A stretch of 6,670 nt of DNA from Candidatus Cloacimonadota bacterium (GCA_023230175.1 JALNXV010000204.1:1-6670); one strand, 5' to 3'; shown: positions 1 through 6,670, counted from the first letter of the stretch. The notes: generated by a model from the sequence alone, not told the origin. Program-made: numbers and translations.

Positions 1-510
1 TTAAAAGAGTATTTAACAGAAATGGTGAATACTATAATTGATAATCAAGGAATTTTAGATAAATTTGTAGGTGATGAAGTAATGGCGTTATTTAATGTTC
101 CGGTTAACGTTGAGAATCATCCTTTAAAGGCATGTATCTGTGCAATGCAGATGATAGATAAATTAAGAGAATTACAACAGAAATGGAAATCTGAAGGAAA
201 AGAAATTATTAATATTGGAATAGGTATAAATACGGGTCAAGCAGTTGTTGGTAATCTTGGTTCTGAGCAAATTTTTGATTATACTGCCATAGGCGATACA
301 ATAAATTTAGGAGCTCGGCTTGAAGCTCTCAATAAAAATTACCAAACAAGTAATAACATAATTATTAGCGAATTTACTTTTGAACAAGTGAAGGAATATG
401 TAAATGTAAGATATCTTGATCAGGTTATAGTTAAGGGTAAATCAATCCCTGTCAAGATTTATGAGTTAATTAGTTTTAAGAATGACGATATTTCATTTTT
501 GGGAGTTTAA
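1..510 (+). CDS. Class III adenylate cyclase, C-terminal part (5' end outside window)
   Basis: This is the C-terminal 169 residues of a class III nucleotidyl cyclase, which makes cyclic AMP from ATP. The frame is open from base 1, so the ATG at 22 is an internal methionine and the real start lies upstream. Seen in the sequence: the DKFVGDEVMALF motif gives the substrate-specifying Lys (61-63) and the second metal-binding Asp (73-75). GIGINTGQAVVGNLGS follows. In DYTAIGDTINLGARLE, Asp (277-279) is the second purine-selecting residue, and Asn (304-306) and Arg (316-318) stabilise the transition state. The Lys/Asp pair is the adenylate pattern, not the guanylate (Glu/Cys) one, so cAMP is the expected product. 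The first metal Asp and any sensor domain (CHASE2, HAMP, GAF, FHA) lie outside the window and cannot be judged. The FHA gene starts on the base after its stop, so the two are probably co-transcribed. Catalytic class is nearly certain; the input signal is unknown. Confidence 0.93.
   Translation, partial: LKEYLTEMVNTIIDNQGILDKFVGDEVMALFNVPVNVENHPLKACICAMQMIDKLRELQQKWKSEGKEIINIGIGINTGQAVVGNLGSEQIFDYTAIGDTINLGARLEALNKNYQTSNNIIISEFTFEQVKEYVNVRYLDQVIVKGKSIPVKIYELISFKNDDISFLGV
501..505 (+). promoter_or_regulatory. Ribosome binding site of the FHA gene
   Basis: GGGAG lies five bases before the ATG at 511, inside the last codons of the cyclase gene. It is a good Shine-Dalgarno match. It supports ATG 511 as the start and suggests that ribosomes finishing the cyclase can re-initiate directly on the next gene. 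Confidence 0.6.
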
Positions 511-2835
511 ATGAATAATTTTTTTATAAAATTAAGTGATATAAGATCCAACGCTTATAATAAAGCATATAGCTTTAATTCTTCAAATAAAAGTACTAAA
601 GCAATTAAACAAATAATCGGAGTAAATCCATTAAAAAGAGAATGGGTAAATAAAGCTTCAAACAAATTAGCATTAGCTTCTCAAAACCAAGGAACTAAAA
701 AGATAAAAAATTTAATAGCGAGTTTAGACATTTTATATTTTTGTGAATGGGTGTTAAAGGAAAATCAATATACTGATTCAGAAATATTTCAATTAATTGA
801 AAAAGCGGAGACTTCATATATTAATAATTGTTTGGCATATATTGAAAATTTTATACATAATTCTAAAAAAGCATTTAATAATTATACCGGATTATCTGAA
901 GCAGTCAATGTCTTAATAGAATACAACCCTACTATGGGACAAAAATATAAACAAATGCTTGTAAGATACCAATCTTTATATGTTACTTATGAAAAAATTA
1001 ATGAGATTTGTGATTTACCAAATGATTTATTTAGTAAAAGTGATTCTGTGAAACTAGCAAAACTTTATTCAGTTCATAATGTAAATTTTAAGATGTATCC
1101 TGAGCTACAAGAACAAATCATAGACTTACTTAATTACAAGGTAGAAAATTTATATATAGATTCAATTAATAAATTAAATAAGGTAAGCAATTCAAAGGTT
1201 AACAATACCTTAAATTCTTTAATAGATTTTGACATATTTAATTCAAAGCAATTGATATCTATTTTAAGTATAACATCAATATATAGTAATTTTTTTGATA
1301 TATATAAGCCATTAGAACACATATTAAATACACATAAATATGATAAATTTTTAGATGAGTTTGAACAAATAAAAAATATTGAAAATATTATAACAGTTAA
1401 ATATAAGGAATGGTTAGTTGTTTACAAATACTATTCACTACCAAGAAATAAGATCGATGAAATAAAAATTATGAATGTTATAAAAGAGATAAATCAACAT
1501 TTAAATGTTTTTAATGCAGAGATTAAAGAGTTAAAAGAGCTTGATCCAACTCCTATAACCATTCTTTCTTTTTTAGAATCATTAATTGATGATGGGGAGA
1601 AAGAATCTTTAATTAGTTTTTATAAAGTTGAAAATGAATTGATTAATGCAAAAGAAACACCTGAGAAAATTGATGAAATCATTAGATTTATCAATCATAT
1701 TAATAATAAAATTTTTGAATTAAATCACAGCAAAAACAAGAGTAATTTAAAATTAAAATCAGAATTATCTAAAATGGTTGAGAATTTCTTGCTTATACTT
1801 GATTATAGTATTGAAAAACAACTTTATAATATCCTAATTGAAAATCCAAATATTAGAATCATTAAAGATAGTTTTGATTACTATTTATCAAGATTACATC
1901 TATTAAATGATGTAACAAGAATTTCAAATTTACAAGAATTAAAAAAACAAGTTATTAAGATTAAAAATGATATTCCTGAACTTATGAGTAGCTTAATAAA
2001 TGATATTGATTATTATAAGAAGTTACCGGTAACGATTGCAAAAACAAATTTGTTAAACAGAATTATTAAACAATATAATGAAATTAATGAATTGATGCCA
2101 ATAATGATTATGTTGAAATATGGTGACGTTGAAAATTATCTTTGCAAAATCCAAGAGATAGAAAATGATTTAAAATTATTTGAAAACGATAATTCAAAGG
2201 ATGAAACATTATTAAATAATTATTCAAGAATGATAATTTTAGATAGATATTCATTAAGAAATATTGTAGTTTTTTTGAATGATACTATAAAAATTGGTAG
2301 AAATGATGAACAAAACGATTTATTATTAAAGTCAGAATGGGTGTCCGGTTCACATTGTGAAGTAGATTTTAAAGAACAAATTTTAAAAGATTTACAAAGC
2401 ACGAATGGCACTTATGTAAATCAAGAACATATTCAAATAGAAAAATTTGAACTAAAAAATATTCTAAGTTTTAACATTGCTGAAGCATTTGACTTTTTAA
2501 TAAAGAAACAAAACGGGTTTTATATTTTTAAGGTTTCAAAGGTTTTTGACAGTGAGTTATTAAAAAATAACTTAGATTATGTTCAAAGTTTATTTAATAC
2601 TGATTTTATTTGGATGGAAGAGAATAATGAATTCTATATTGATGCTTTTAATGGAAGTATTAAAGAAGTTAATGACGGTTCAAAAAAAAATATTGCTGAC
2701 ATTGTTGTAAAGAAAATTAGTAATAATTCTATTTCAACCTATCAGATTATTGATACAGCTAATTCTAAAATTTATGAAAAAATTTCTGCTAATAATGAAA
2801 TTATATCTGATCGTTTTTCTGTTTATTTGTCATAG
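511..2835 (+). CDS. Large helical protein with C-terminal FHA domain
   Basis: A 774-residue protein with no signal peptide or membrane segment, so probably cytoplasmic. Residues 1 to about 570 are rich in Lys, Glu, Asn, Leu and Ile and look almost wholly alpha-helical with coiled-coil stretches; I recognise no family there. Residues about 572-660 form a forkhead-associated (FHA) domain: G596-R597, then S612-G-S-H615, then the STNGT.VN block at 630-637. Arg597, Ser612 and Asn632 are the residues that hold phosphothreonine peptides in known FHA domains. The Arg that usually follows Ser612 is Gly613 here. Residues about 665-774 look beta-rich and form a further unknown module. The gene starts directly after the cyclase stop codon and its end overlaps the next gene, which points to one operon. 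Inference: it reads Ser/Thr phosphorylation and links it to the cyclase or to the exported partner. No kinase or phosphatase is visible in the window. The FHA call is firm; the function is unknown. Confidence 0.88.
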   Translation: MNNFFIKLSDIRSNAYNKAYSFNSSNKSTKAIKQIIGVNPLKREWVNKASNKLALASQNQGTKKIKNLIASLDILYFCEWVLKENQYTDSEIFQLIEKAETSYINNCLAYIENFIHNSKKAFNNYTGLSEAVNVLIEYNPTMGQKYKQMLVRYQSLYVTYEKINEICDLPNDLFSKSDSVKLAKLYSVHNVNFKMYPELQEQIIDLLNYKVENLYIDSINKLNKVSNSKVNNTLNSLIDFDIFNSKQLISILSITSIYSNFFDIYKPLEHILNTHKYDKFLDEFEQIKNIENIITVKYKEWLVVYKYYSLPRNKIDEIKIMNVIKEINQHLNVFNAEIKELKELDPTPITILSFLESLIDDGEKESLISFYKVENELINAKETPEKIDEIIRFINHINNKIFELNHSKNKSNLKLKSELSKMVENFLLILDYSIEKQLYNILIENPNIRIIKDSFDYYLSRLHLLNDVTRISNLQELKKQVIKIKNDIPELMSSLINDIDYYKKLPVTIAKTNLLNRIIKQYNEINELMPIMIMLKYGDVENYLCKIQEIENDLKLFENDNSKDETLLNNYSRMIILDRYSLRNIVVFLNDTIKIGRNDEQNDLLLKSEWVSGSHCEVDFKEQILKDLQSTNGTYVNQEHIQIEKFELKNILSFNIAEAFDFLIKKQNGFYIFKVSKVFDSELLKNNLDYVQSLFNTDFIWMEENNEFYIDAFNGSIKEVNDGSKKNIADIVVKKISNNSISTYQIIDTANSKIYEKISANNEIISDRFSVYLS
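2226..2490 (+). other. FHA (phosphothreonine-binding) domain within the 774-residue protein
   Basis: This region encodes residues about 572-660. The IGR motif is at 2293-2301, the S..H motif at 2344-2355 and the STNGTYVN block at 2398-2421. Order and spacing fit the FHA beta-sandwich, in which the loops holding these motifs bind phosphothreonine. All three core contact residues (Arg597, Ser612, Asn632) are present, so the domain is probably active in binding and not a structural relic. Domain edges are estimated by eye. Confidence 0.88.
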
Positions 2836-2851
2836 TTGTCAAGCATTTTGT
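2795..2851 (+). other. Signal peptide coding region, mostly inside the end of the FHA gene
   Basis: Nineteen codons encode a short basic start, a hydrophobic core rich in Leu, Ile, Val and Phe, and a small polar end before Gln20-Asn21. About the first 14 codons lie within the final codons of the FHA gene in another frame. The core is too short and too close to a plausible cleavage site to be a stable membrane anchor, although an uncleaved anchor cannot be excluded. Confidence 0.65.
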
Positions 2852-4000
2852 CAAAACATTAATGATTTAATTGCTAATTCTTCTCATCATAATGAATCAA
2901 TTGCCTTTACACAAGCAAAAGAAGAATTTAGGCGAGTTATAATATTACAATTACTAAAAGATTACAATAAACTTCTTGGGGATATGAATTACATTGAATG
3001 GAAAAAATCCGGACAAAATATAAACTCAGAATTAGTCAATAATTTAATTCTTTCTGCTGATTATGATGTATCACTTGATAAAAACGAAATTCATCATACT
3101 AAATTCTTGTTAAGTAAAGCCAGATATAATGAGTTATTAGAAGCTTATTATCAAGAAAATCTAGATGAAATACAAGAGTTAACGAACTTTTATTTAAGTA
3201 ATCGAGATTATTTTTTATTGGTTAAAGTTATAGATTTAATCTTAAAAGTCCCATATTATGAAAATGCTCAACATCAAAAAGGTTTATTATTGCTAATATC
3301 TGATTTAGAAGAGTTTCTTTGTAGTGTAAAACTTATTTATCCGGAAAAGATTTTACTTTATAAATCAAAGCAAACAAATAGATTTTATGACTTCAATGTG
3401 AGTTTATATCAAGGAGATAATTTCTTGCCTGACTTTCCAATAAATCTATATTTAAATAACAAACTTAAATATAGATATTTCTCTAATCAAGACGGTTTAA
3501 TTAATCTAAGTTTAAGATATCATGATTTAAATGTTAAATGGATTGAGTTAGAACTTGATTTTCAATCATTTTTATTAACTAATGAGATTATTCATCAAGC
3601 TTTTATTAGAAATTTGCTAAGCAAGGTATCAAGTAAAAATATTTATAAGATAAACATTTTTGAATTAGAACAAGCAAAATTTATTATTGTTTCCGATTCA
3701 ATTCCCGAGTCTATTGAAATATTAAAAAATAAGTTATTAGAGAATGATTGGCAATATAATCCCGATGATTATAACTTAAAACTAGTTGTAAAAAAGATTA
3801 TTATCGAACGTAAATATCTTGAAATTGGAGTATATTATTTAAAAGAACAAATACAGTTGAACTTTTTTAATACGAACAGCTCTTTAGTAGAAATAAAAGA
3901 ACTACCGAGTGTAGAATCTATTGATAGTAGTTCTTTTGATAATTGTGCATATAAAAATTCACAAAAGATATTAAATCAATTACGAGAATATACTTTTTAG
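2795..4000 (+). CDS. Exported protein with signal peptide and Ig-like segment, function unknown
   Basis: A protein of about 401 residues that begins with a classic signal peptide: MK, a hydrophobic stretch LYLIVFLFI, then CHSCQAFC before QN. Cleavage is likely after Ala17 or Cys19. None of the three cysteines sits in a good lipobox, so type I export is favoured over a lipoprotein. The frame also offers ATG 2774 (adding MKKFLLI) and TTG 2750. No start has a clear Shine-Dalgarno site; ATG 2795 gives the cleanest leader and the shortest overlap (41 bases) with the FHA gene. Residues about 30-190 are helical. Residues about 196-259 alternate in a beta pattern (FPINLYLNNK, then SNQDGLINLSL), like Ig/transthyretin-type beta-sandwich modules that decorate envelope proteins. 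Residues about 289-401 end in a strand-strand-helix pattern faintly like LPP20-type domains. I cannot name a family. Being last in the cyclase-FHA operon, it may be the envelope output or sensor of that system. Confidence 0.72.
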   Translation: MKLYLIVFLFICHSCQAFCQNINDLIANSSHHNESIAFTQAKEEFRRVIILQLLKDYNKLLGDMNYIEWKKSGQNINSELVNNLILSADYDVSLDKNEIHHTKFLLSKARYNELLEAYYQENLDEIQELTNFYLSNRDYFLLVKVIDLILKVPYYENAQHQKGLLLLISDLEEFLCSVKLIYPEKILLYKSKQTNRFYDFNVSLYQGDNFLPDFPINLYLNNKLKYRYFSNQDGLINLSLRYHDLNVKWIELELDFQSFLLTNEIIHQAFIRNLLSKVSSKNIYKINIFELEQAKFIIVSDSIPESIEILKNKLLENDWQYNPDDYNLKLVVKKIIIERKYLEIGVYYLKEQIQLNFFNTNSSLVEIKELPSVESIDSSSFDNCAYKNSQKILNQLREYTF

Positions 4001-4013
4001 GGCTGTTTTATTT
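4001..4013. other. 13-base gap between converging genes
   Basis: The two blocks point at each other and their stop codons (TAG ending at 4000 on the plus strand, TGA at 4016-4014 on the minus strand) are separated by only 13 bases. The gap contains a short T-run but no hairpin, so neither block has a recognisable intrinsic terminator here. Transcripts probably run some way into the opposing gene. Confidence 0.8.
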
Positions 4014-5729
4014 TCATTTAAAACTTTTATTATATAATGAGAAATAATAAGATTTATTATTAATTAATTCTTGATGAGTTCCAATCTCAGTTATTTCACC
4101 TTTTTGCATTACATAAATAAGGTCTGCATTTTGAACAGTAGAAAGCCTATGAGCAATTATAAGTGTGGTTCTATCTTTACTTAATTCAATCATTGATTGG
4201 TGTATTAAAGCTTCAGATTCATTATCTAGTGATGATGTAGCTTCATCGAAAATCAAGATAGGAGGATTTTTAAGAAATACACGTGCAATAGCAATTCTTT
4301 GTTTTTGACCACCGGATAATTTAACTCCTCTTTCTCCAACTAATGTATCAAATTTTTCAGGAAGTGATTGGATAAAATCGTAAATATTTGCTTTTTTAGA
4401 GGCTATAATTATTTCTTCATCAGTAGAATAAGGATTACCATAAAGAATATTATCTTTAATTGTTGTATCAAAAAGGAAAACATTTTGTTGTACAATGCCA
4501 ATATTATTACGTAAGAATTTTTGTTTTAGATTTAATATATTATTATTATCAACTTCTATTGAGCCGTTAGAACATTCATAAAAACGGGGAATTAGGGAGA
4601 TTAAGGTAGATTTTCCGGCACCTGATTCTCCAACTAAAGCTATTTTTTTACCTGATTTAATCTCCATAGAAACATTTTTTATTACGAGAGGTTTATGTCC
4701 CGGATAATTAAAGGAGATATTATTGATTGTGATGTTGCCATGACAAATATCCGGACATAATGCATTTTTTTTGTCTTCTATTTCAGGTTCGATATCCATA
4801 ATTTCAATAAATCTTTCAAATGAAGCTGTGCCTTGTTGAAACTGTTCCATAAAATTAACAAGTCTTTGAATTGGATCAAGAATATAGGTTATAAACATTA
4901 TAAATGCGAGAAGATCAGGTAACCCGATTTTACCTTGAGCAAGTAACCAAGCCCCCCCGGCTATAACCCATATATAGTAAAAATCTTGGAAAAAACCCAT
5001 TCCGGAATGAAACGTTGCCATTAAACCATACATATATTCTTTTGTGAGTTTAAAGTGTGTATTAACATCGTTAAATTTTTCAATCTCAAGATGTTCGTTA
5101 GCAAAAGACTTTACTTCTCTAATTCCTTGAACAGAATTTTCAACATTGCTATTCATTTCAGCAATGCTTTTACGCATATTTCTAAAACCTTGTTTCATTC
5201 TCCCACCAAAGACTATACCCCAAAAGAGTAAGATTGGCATTGGTATTAGTGTTAACAGTGCGAGAGTTGTATTAAAAGTAAACATTACAGAAAATGCTCC
5301 AATAATCATAACTATTGCGATTAGAAAATCTTCGGGTGCATGGTGAGCAACTTCAGCAATCATATTTAAATCGTTAGATATTCTTGACATTAGATGTCCG
5401 GTTTTAGTATTGTCAAAATAACTAAATGAAAGCTTTTGTAAATGCCTAAAGAAATGTTCTCTCATATCAAATTCCATTCTTACACCGAGGATATGTCCCC
5501 ATTTGATACGGATTCTGGTAAAGAGAGTTTTTATCATTATTATAACTAACATTATTATTAGAATAGTAATTATTGTTTGATAATTTTGTTGAGGGATATG
5601 TGTTTTTAATAGGTTTCTTGTTAGGGTCGGTATAAGGATTGTGATGCCGGCACTTAAGAGTGCGACAGACATATCTAATATAAATAACCATTTATGGGGA
5701 ATATAATATTTTAAAAATCTTTTTAACAT
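4014..5729 (-). CDS. ABC exporter half-transporter (MsbA/multidrug type, fused permease and ATPase)
   Basis: A complete 571-residue inner-membrane exporter that should work as a dimer, using ATP to move a lipid, lipid-linked molecule, drug or peptide outward. The membrane half has about six helices near residues 15-37, 50-70, 134-152, 154-175, 247-266 and 272-292. The ATPase half is intact: A-loop Tyr342, Walker A GESGAGKST (367-375), Q-loop Gln415, signature LSGGQ (471-475), Walker B ILIFDE with Asp495 and catalytic Glu496, D-loop SSLD (499-502) and H-loop His527. Length and domain order are normal for the ABCB/MsbA-like family; substrates in that family cannot be read from sequence. It starts 9 bases after the phosphate-transporter stop with a good ribosome binding site, so the two are probably one transcript. 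There is no obvious functional tie to phosphate. The family call is very sure; naming it msbA would be a guess. Confidence 0.96.
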   Translation of the reverse strand: MLKRFLKYYIPHKWLFILDMSVALLSAGITILIPTLTRNLLKTHIPQQNYQTIITILIIMLVIIMIKTLFTRIRIKWGHILGVRMEFDMREHFFRHLQKLSFSYFDNTKTGHLMSRISNDLNMIAEVAHHAPEDFLIAIVMIIGAFSVMFTFNTTLALLTLIPMPILLFWGIVFGGRMKQGFRNMRKSIAEMNSNVENSVQGIREVKSFANEHLEIEKFNDVNTHFKLTKEYMYGLMATFHSGMGFFQDFYYIWVIAGGAWLLAQGKIGLPDLLAFIMFITYILDPIQRLVNFMEQFQQGTASFERFIEIMDIEPEIEDKKNALCPDICHGNITINNISFNYPGHKPLVIKNVSMEIKSGKKIALVGESGAGKSTLISLIPRFYECSNGSIEVDNNNILNLKQKFLRNNIGIVQQNVFLFDTTIKDNILYGNPYSTDEEIIIASKKANIYDFIQSLPEKFDTLVGERGVKLSGGQKQRIAIARVFLKNPPILIFDEATSSLDNESEALIHQSMIELSKDRTTLIIAHRLSTVQNADLIYVMQKGEITEIGTHQELINNKSYYFSLYNKSFK

Positions 5730-5735
5730 AATTAG

Positions 5736-5740
5736 TCCTT
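5736..5740 (-). promoter_or_regulatory. Ribosome binding site of the ABC exporter gene
   Basis: On the minus strand AAGGA lies six bases before the ATG at 5729 and overlaps the TAA stop of the upstream gene (TAAGGACTAATTATG). It fixes the start of the exporter and suggests translational coupling with the phosphate transporter. Confidence 0.7.
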
Positions 5741-6670
5741 AACTATCATTATTGTCTTCATCAGATACAGTTCGTTCTGCTGAAGGTTTTAGATTTGGTA
5801 AATAAATAAATTGATGAGAACCGGCTTTGACAATGTTTTTCATTTTATCTGCCAATGATTCTATAGTATCTATATAATCTATAGTGTTGAGCCCGGAAGC
5901 AGCATCACATTCAGCATTTTGAATCATACTTAATATTTTTTTTCTTAAATCAAAATGTTGCTGATTAATTCTTCCTTCAAGTTCAATGATTTTATATGTA
6001 TATTCTTGATCGAGTTCTTTTAAATATTTTAAACTTAAATCAATCATATGCAATATTTTATTATGATTATCCGCTAAGATTGATAAAAAGTCGGGATAAA
6101 ATGAATCTTTTTGTGATAATATTTGATTGTTAAGTATTTCATTAATTTGTTCAGCATAATCACCTAACTTTTCAATATCATTTATAGTATGAAGTAAAGA
6201 AGGTATTTTTTTTGCAATGTCTTGTGAATTAGTTTGTTCGTTTACTGCAACTAAATACATAGTTATTTCTTTTTGTAAGTGGTCAATTGCATTTTCAATT
6301 TTATGTATTTTCTCTTGTTTTCTGTAGTTTTTATTTAAATATGAATCCATTGATACTTCAAGAGAACGTCTAACTAATTTAAGCATTTCTCTCATTTCTT
6401 TGATTGATTGTTCTACAGCAAGATCAGCAGTTTGAATCAAATGAAAATCAAGATGTTTGGGTTCGCCTGTTGAAAGAGTTTCAGAATTATCTTTTTTGAT
6501 AATTTTGTAAGCTAATGAAGCTAAAGTATTCGCAAAAGGTAAAAAAATGATACAATTTATGATGTTAAAATATGTATGAGTATTGGCAACAAATCTTGGG
6601 ATATTTCCACCACTGAAAATATCTCCGGGTGTTAAAAAATTAACGAAATGAGTATAGTATCCAAAATATG
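5739..6670 (-). CDS. Na+/phosphate cotransporter with C-terminal PhoU domain, C-terminal part (5' end outside window)
   Basis: The visible 309 residues are the C-terminal part of a Na+/Pi cotransporter of the NptA/YjbB type, an inner-membrane carrier that couples phosphate movement to sodium. The frame is open to the window edge, so the TTG at 6440 is not the start. Before it the frame reads THFVNFLTPGDIFSGGN, then NTHTYFNIINCIIFLPFANT, which is the typical last membrane region of the family. The linker PKHLDFHLIQTADLAVEQS then leads into a helical PhoU-like domain (about 6430-5800). PhoU domains carry E/DxxxD metal-binding motifs, and both are present: IEKLGD (about 6180-6155) and IESLAD (about 5866-5845). 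The acidic tail SDEDNNDS ends the protein. Families of this build are usually 550-600 residues, so roughly half is missing. The PhoU part probably gates or senses phosphate. A stand-alone PhoU regulator is excluded by the continuous upstream frame. Confidence 0.9.
   Translation of the reverse strand, partial: YFGYYTHFVNFLTPGDIFSGGNIPRFVANTHTYFNIINCIIFLPFANTLASLAYKIIKKDNSETLSTGEPKHLDFHLIQTADLAVEQSIKEMREMLKLVRRSLEVSMDSYLNKNYRKQEKIHKIENAIDHLQKEITMYLVAVNEQTNSQDIAKKIPSLLHTINDIEKLGDYAEQINEILNNQILSQKDSFYPDFLSILADNHNKILHMIDLSLKYLKELDQEYTYKIIELEGRINQQHFDLRKKILSMIQNAECDAASGLNTIDYIDTIESLADKMKNIVKAGSHQFIYLPNLKPSAERTVSDEDNNDS
5800..6430 (-). other. PhoU-like domain of the phosphate cotransporter
   Basis: About 210 residues of continuous amphipathic helix, following the membrane part through the linker described for the gene. 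Its two repeated Glu-x-x-x-Asp motifs (in IEKLGDYAEQI and IESLADKMKNI) mark the two halves of a PhoU fold, where they bind metal clusters in solved PhoU proteins. Edges are estimated. Confidence 0.82.

Noticed and set aside
22..510. A complete 162-residue mini-cyclase starting at ATG 22
   Set aside because: The frame is open back to base 1 and the first catalytic Asp and first strands of the cyclase fold would be missing, so the ATG at 22 is internal.
1134..1322. Minus-strand open frame of 62 residues inside the FHA gene
   Set aside because: It lies wholly within a well-supported gene, has no ribosome binding site or recognisable motif, and is expected by chance from AT-rich codons.
2220..2411. 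Minus-strand open frame of 63 residues opposite the FHA domain
   Set aside because: It is the shadow of a conserved domain on the other strand, with no independent coding evidence.
2682..2690. A run of nine A in the FHA gene that might cause slippage and fuse the FHA protein to the exported protein
   Set aside because: The exported protein's frame has a TAA stop at 2708-2710, so slippage at the A-run would only truncate the FHA protein. No fusion is possible from that site.
2774..2851. The exported protein as a lipoprotein, given cysteines at positions 12, 15 and 19 (counted from ATG 2795)
   Set aside because: None of the cysteines is preceded by a lipobox pattern of Leu/Ile/Val, then a small residue, then Gly/Ala/Ser; a type I signal peptide fits better.
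4043..4061. A perfect 8-base inverted repeat (AATAATAA, GAT, TTATTATT) near the convergent junction that could act as a terminator hairpin
   Set aside because: It consists only of A/T pairs, lies inside the ABC exporter coding region, and such repeats are expected by chance in DNA this AT-rich. It would be too unstable to terminate transcription.
5146..5346. Plus-strand open frame of 66 residues, hydrophobic in places, inside the ABC exporter gene
   Set aside because: Its hydrophobicity mirrors the membrane segments of the exporter read from the opposite strand; there is no start signal.
5467..5691. Minus-strand open frame of 74 residues in an alternative frame of the ABC exporter
   Set aside because: It is Asn/Tyr/Pro-rich low-complexity sequence typical of an out-of-frame reading of a membrane helix region, with no supporting motif.

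Overview
The window is strongly AT-rich, uses the standard bacterial code (TAA, TAG and TGA all act as stops, with no in-frame TGA read through) and is almost entirely coding. It holds two tail-to-tail gene blocks that meet in a 13-base gap near position 4000. Both blocks run off the window edge, so no promoter of either is visible. The low G+C, the AT-rich leaders, the class III cyclase and FHA signalling genes and the style of the ABC exporter suggest a low-GC Gram-negative-type bacterium, perhaps of the Bacteroidota/Cloacimonadota/Ignavibacteria (FCB) group. That placement is a low-confidence inference.

Left block (+ strand, 1-4000): three genes packed as an operon. The first is the C-terminal catalytic half of a class III adenylate cyclase, whose start lies before the window. 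The second begins on the base after the cyclase stop codon. It encodes a 774-residue, largely helical cytoplasmic protein with one FHA (phosphothreonine-binding) domain near its C-terminus and a small extra domain behind it. The third starts inside the end of the FHA gene and encodes an exported protein of about 400 residues with a signal peptide, a probable Ig-like beta-sandwich segment and a C-terminal domain of uncertain, perhaps LPP20-like, type. The arrangement suggests cAMP production, Ser/Thr-phosphorylation sensing and an envelope protein working together. The FHA protein and the exported protein are not members of any family I can name with confidence.

Right block (- strand, 6670-4014): the upstream gene is a Na+/phosphate cotransporter of the NptA/YjbB type with a C-terminal PhoU domain. 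What might look like a stand-alone PhoU protein is only its tail, because the reading frame stays open to the window edge and encodes recognisable transporter sequence. Nine bases downstream, with a good ribosome binding site, is a complete 571-residue ABC exporter half-transporter of the MsbA/multidrug type with all nucleotide-binding motifs intact. No RNA genes, mobile elements, CRISPR arrays or convincing terminators were seen, and no stretch over 300 bases lacks a gene.
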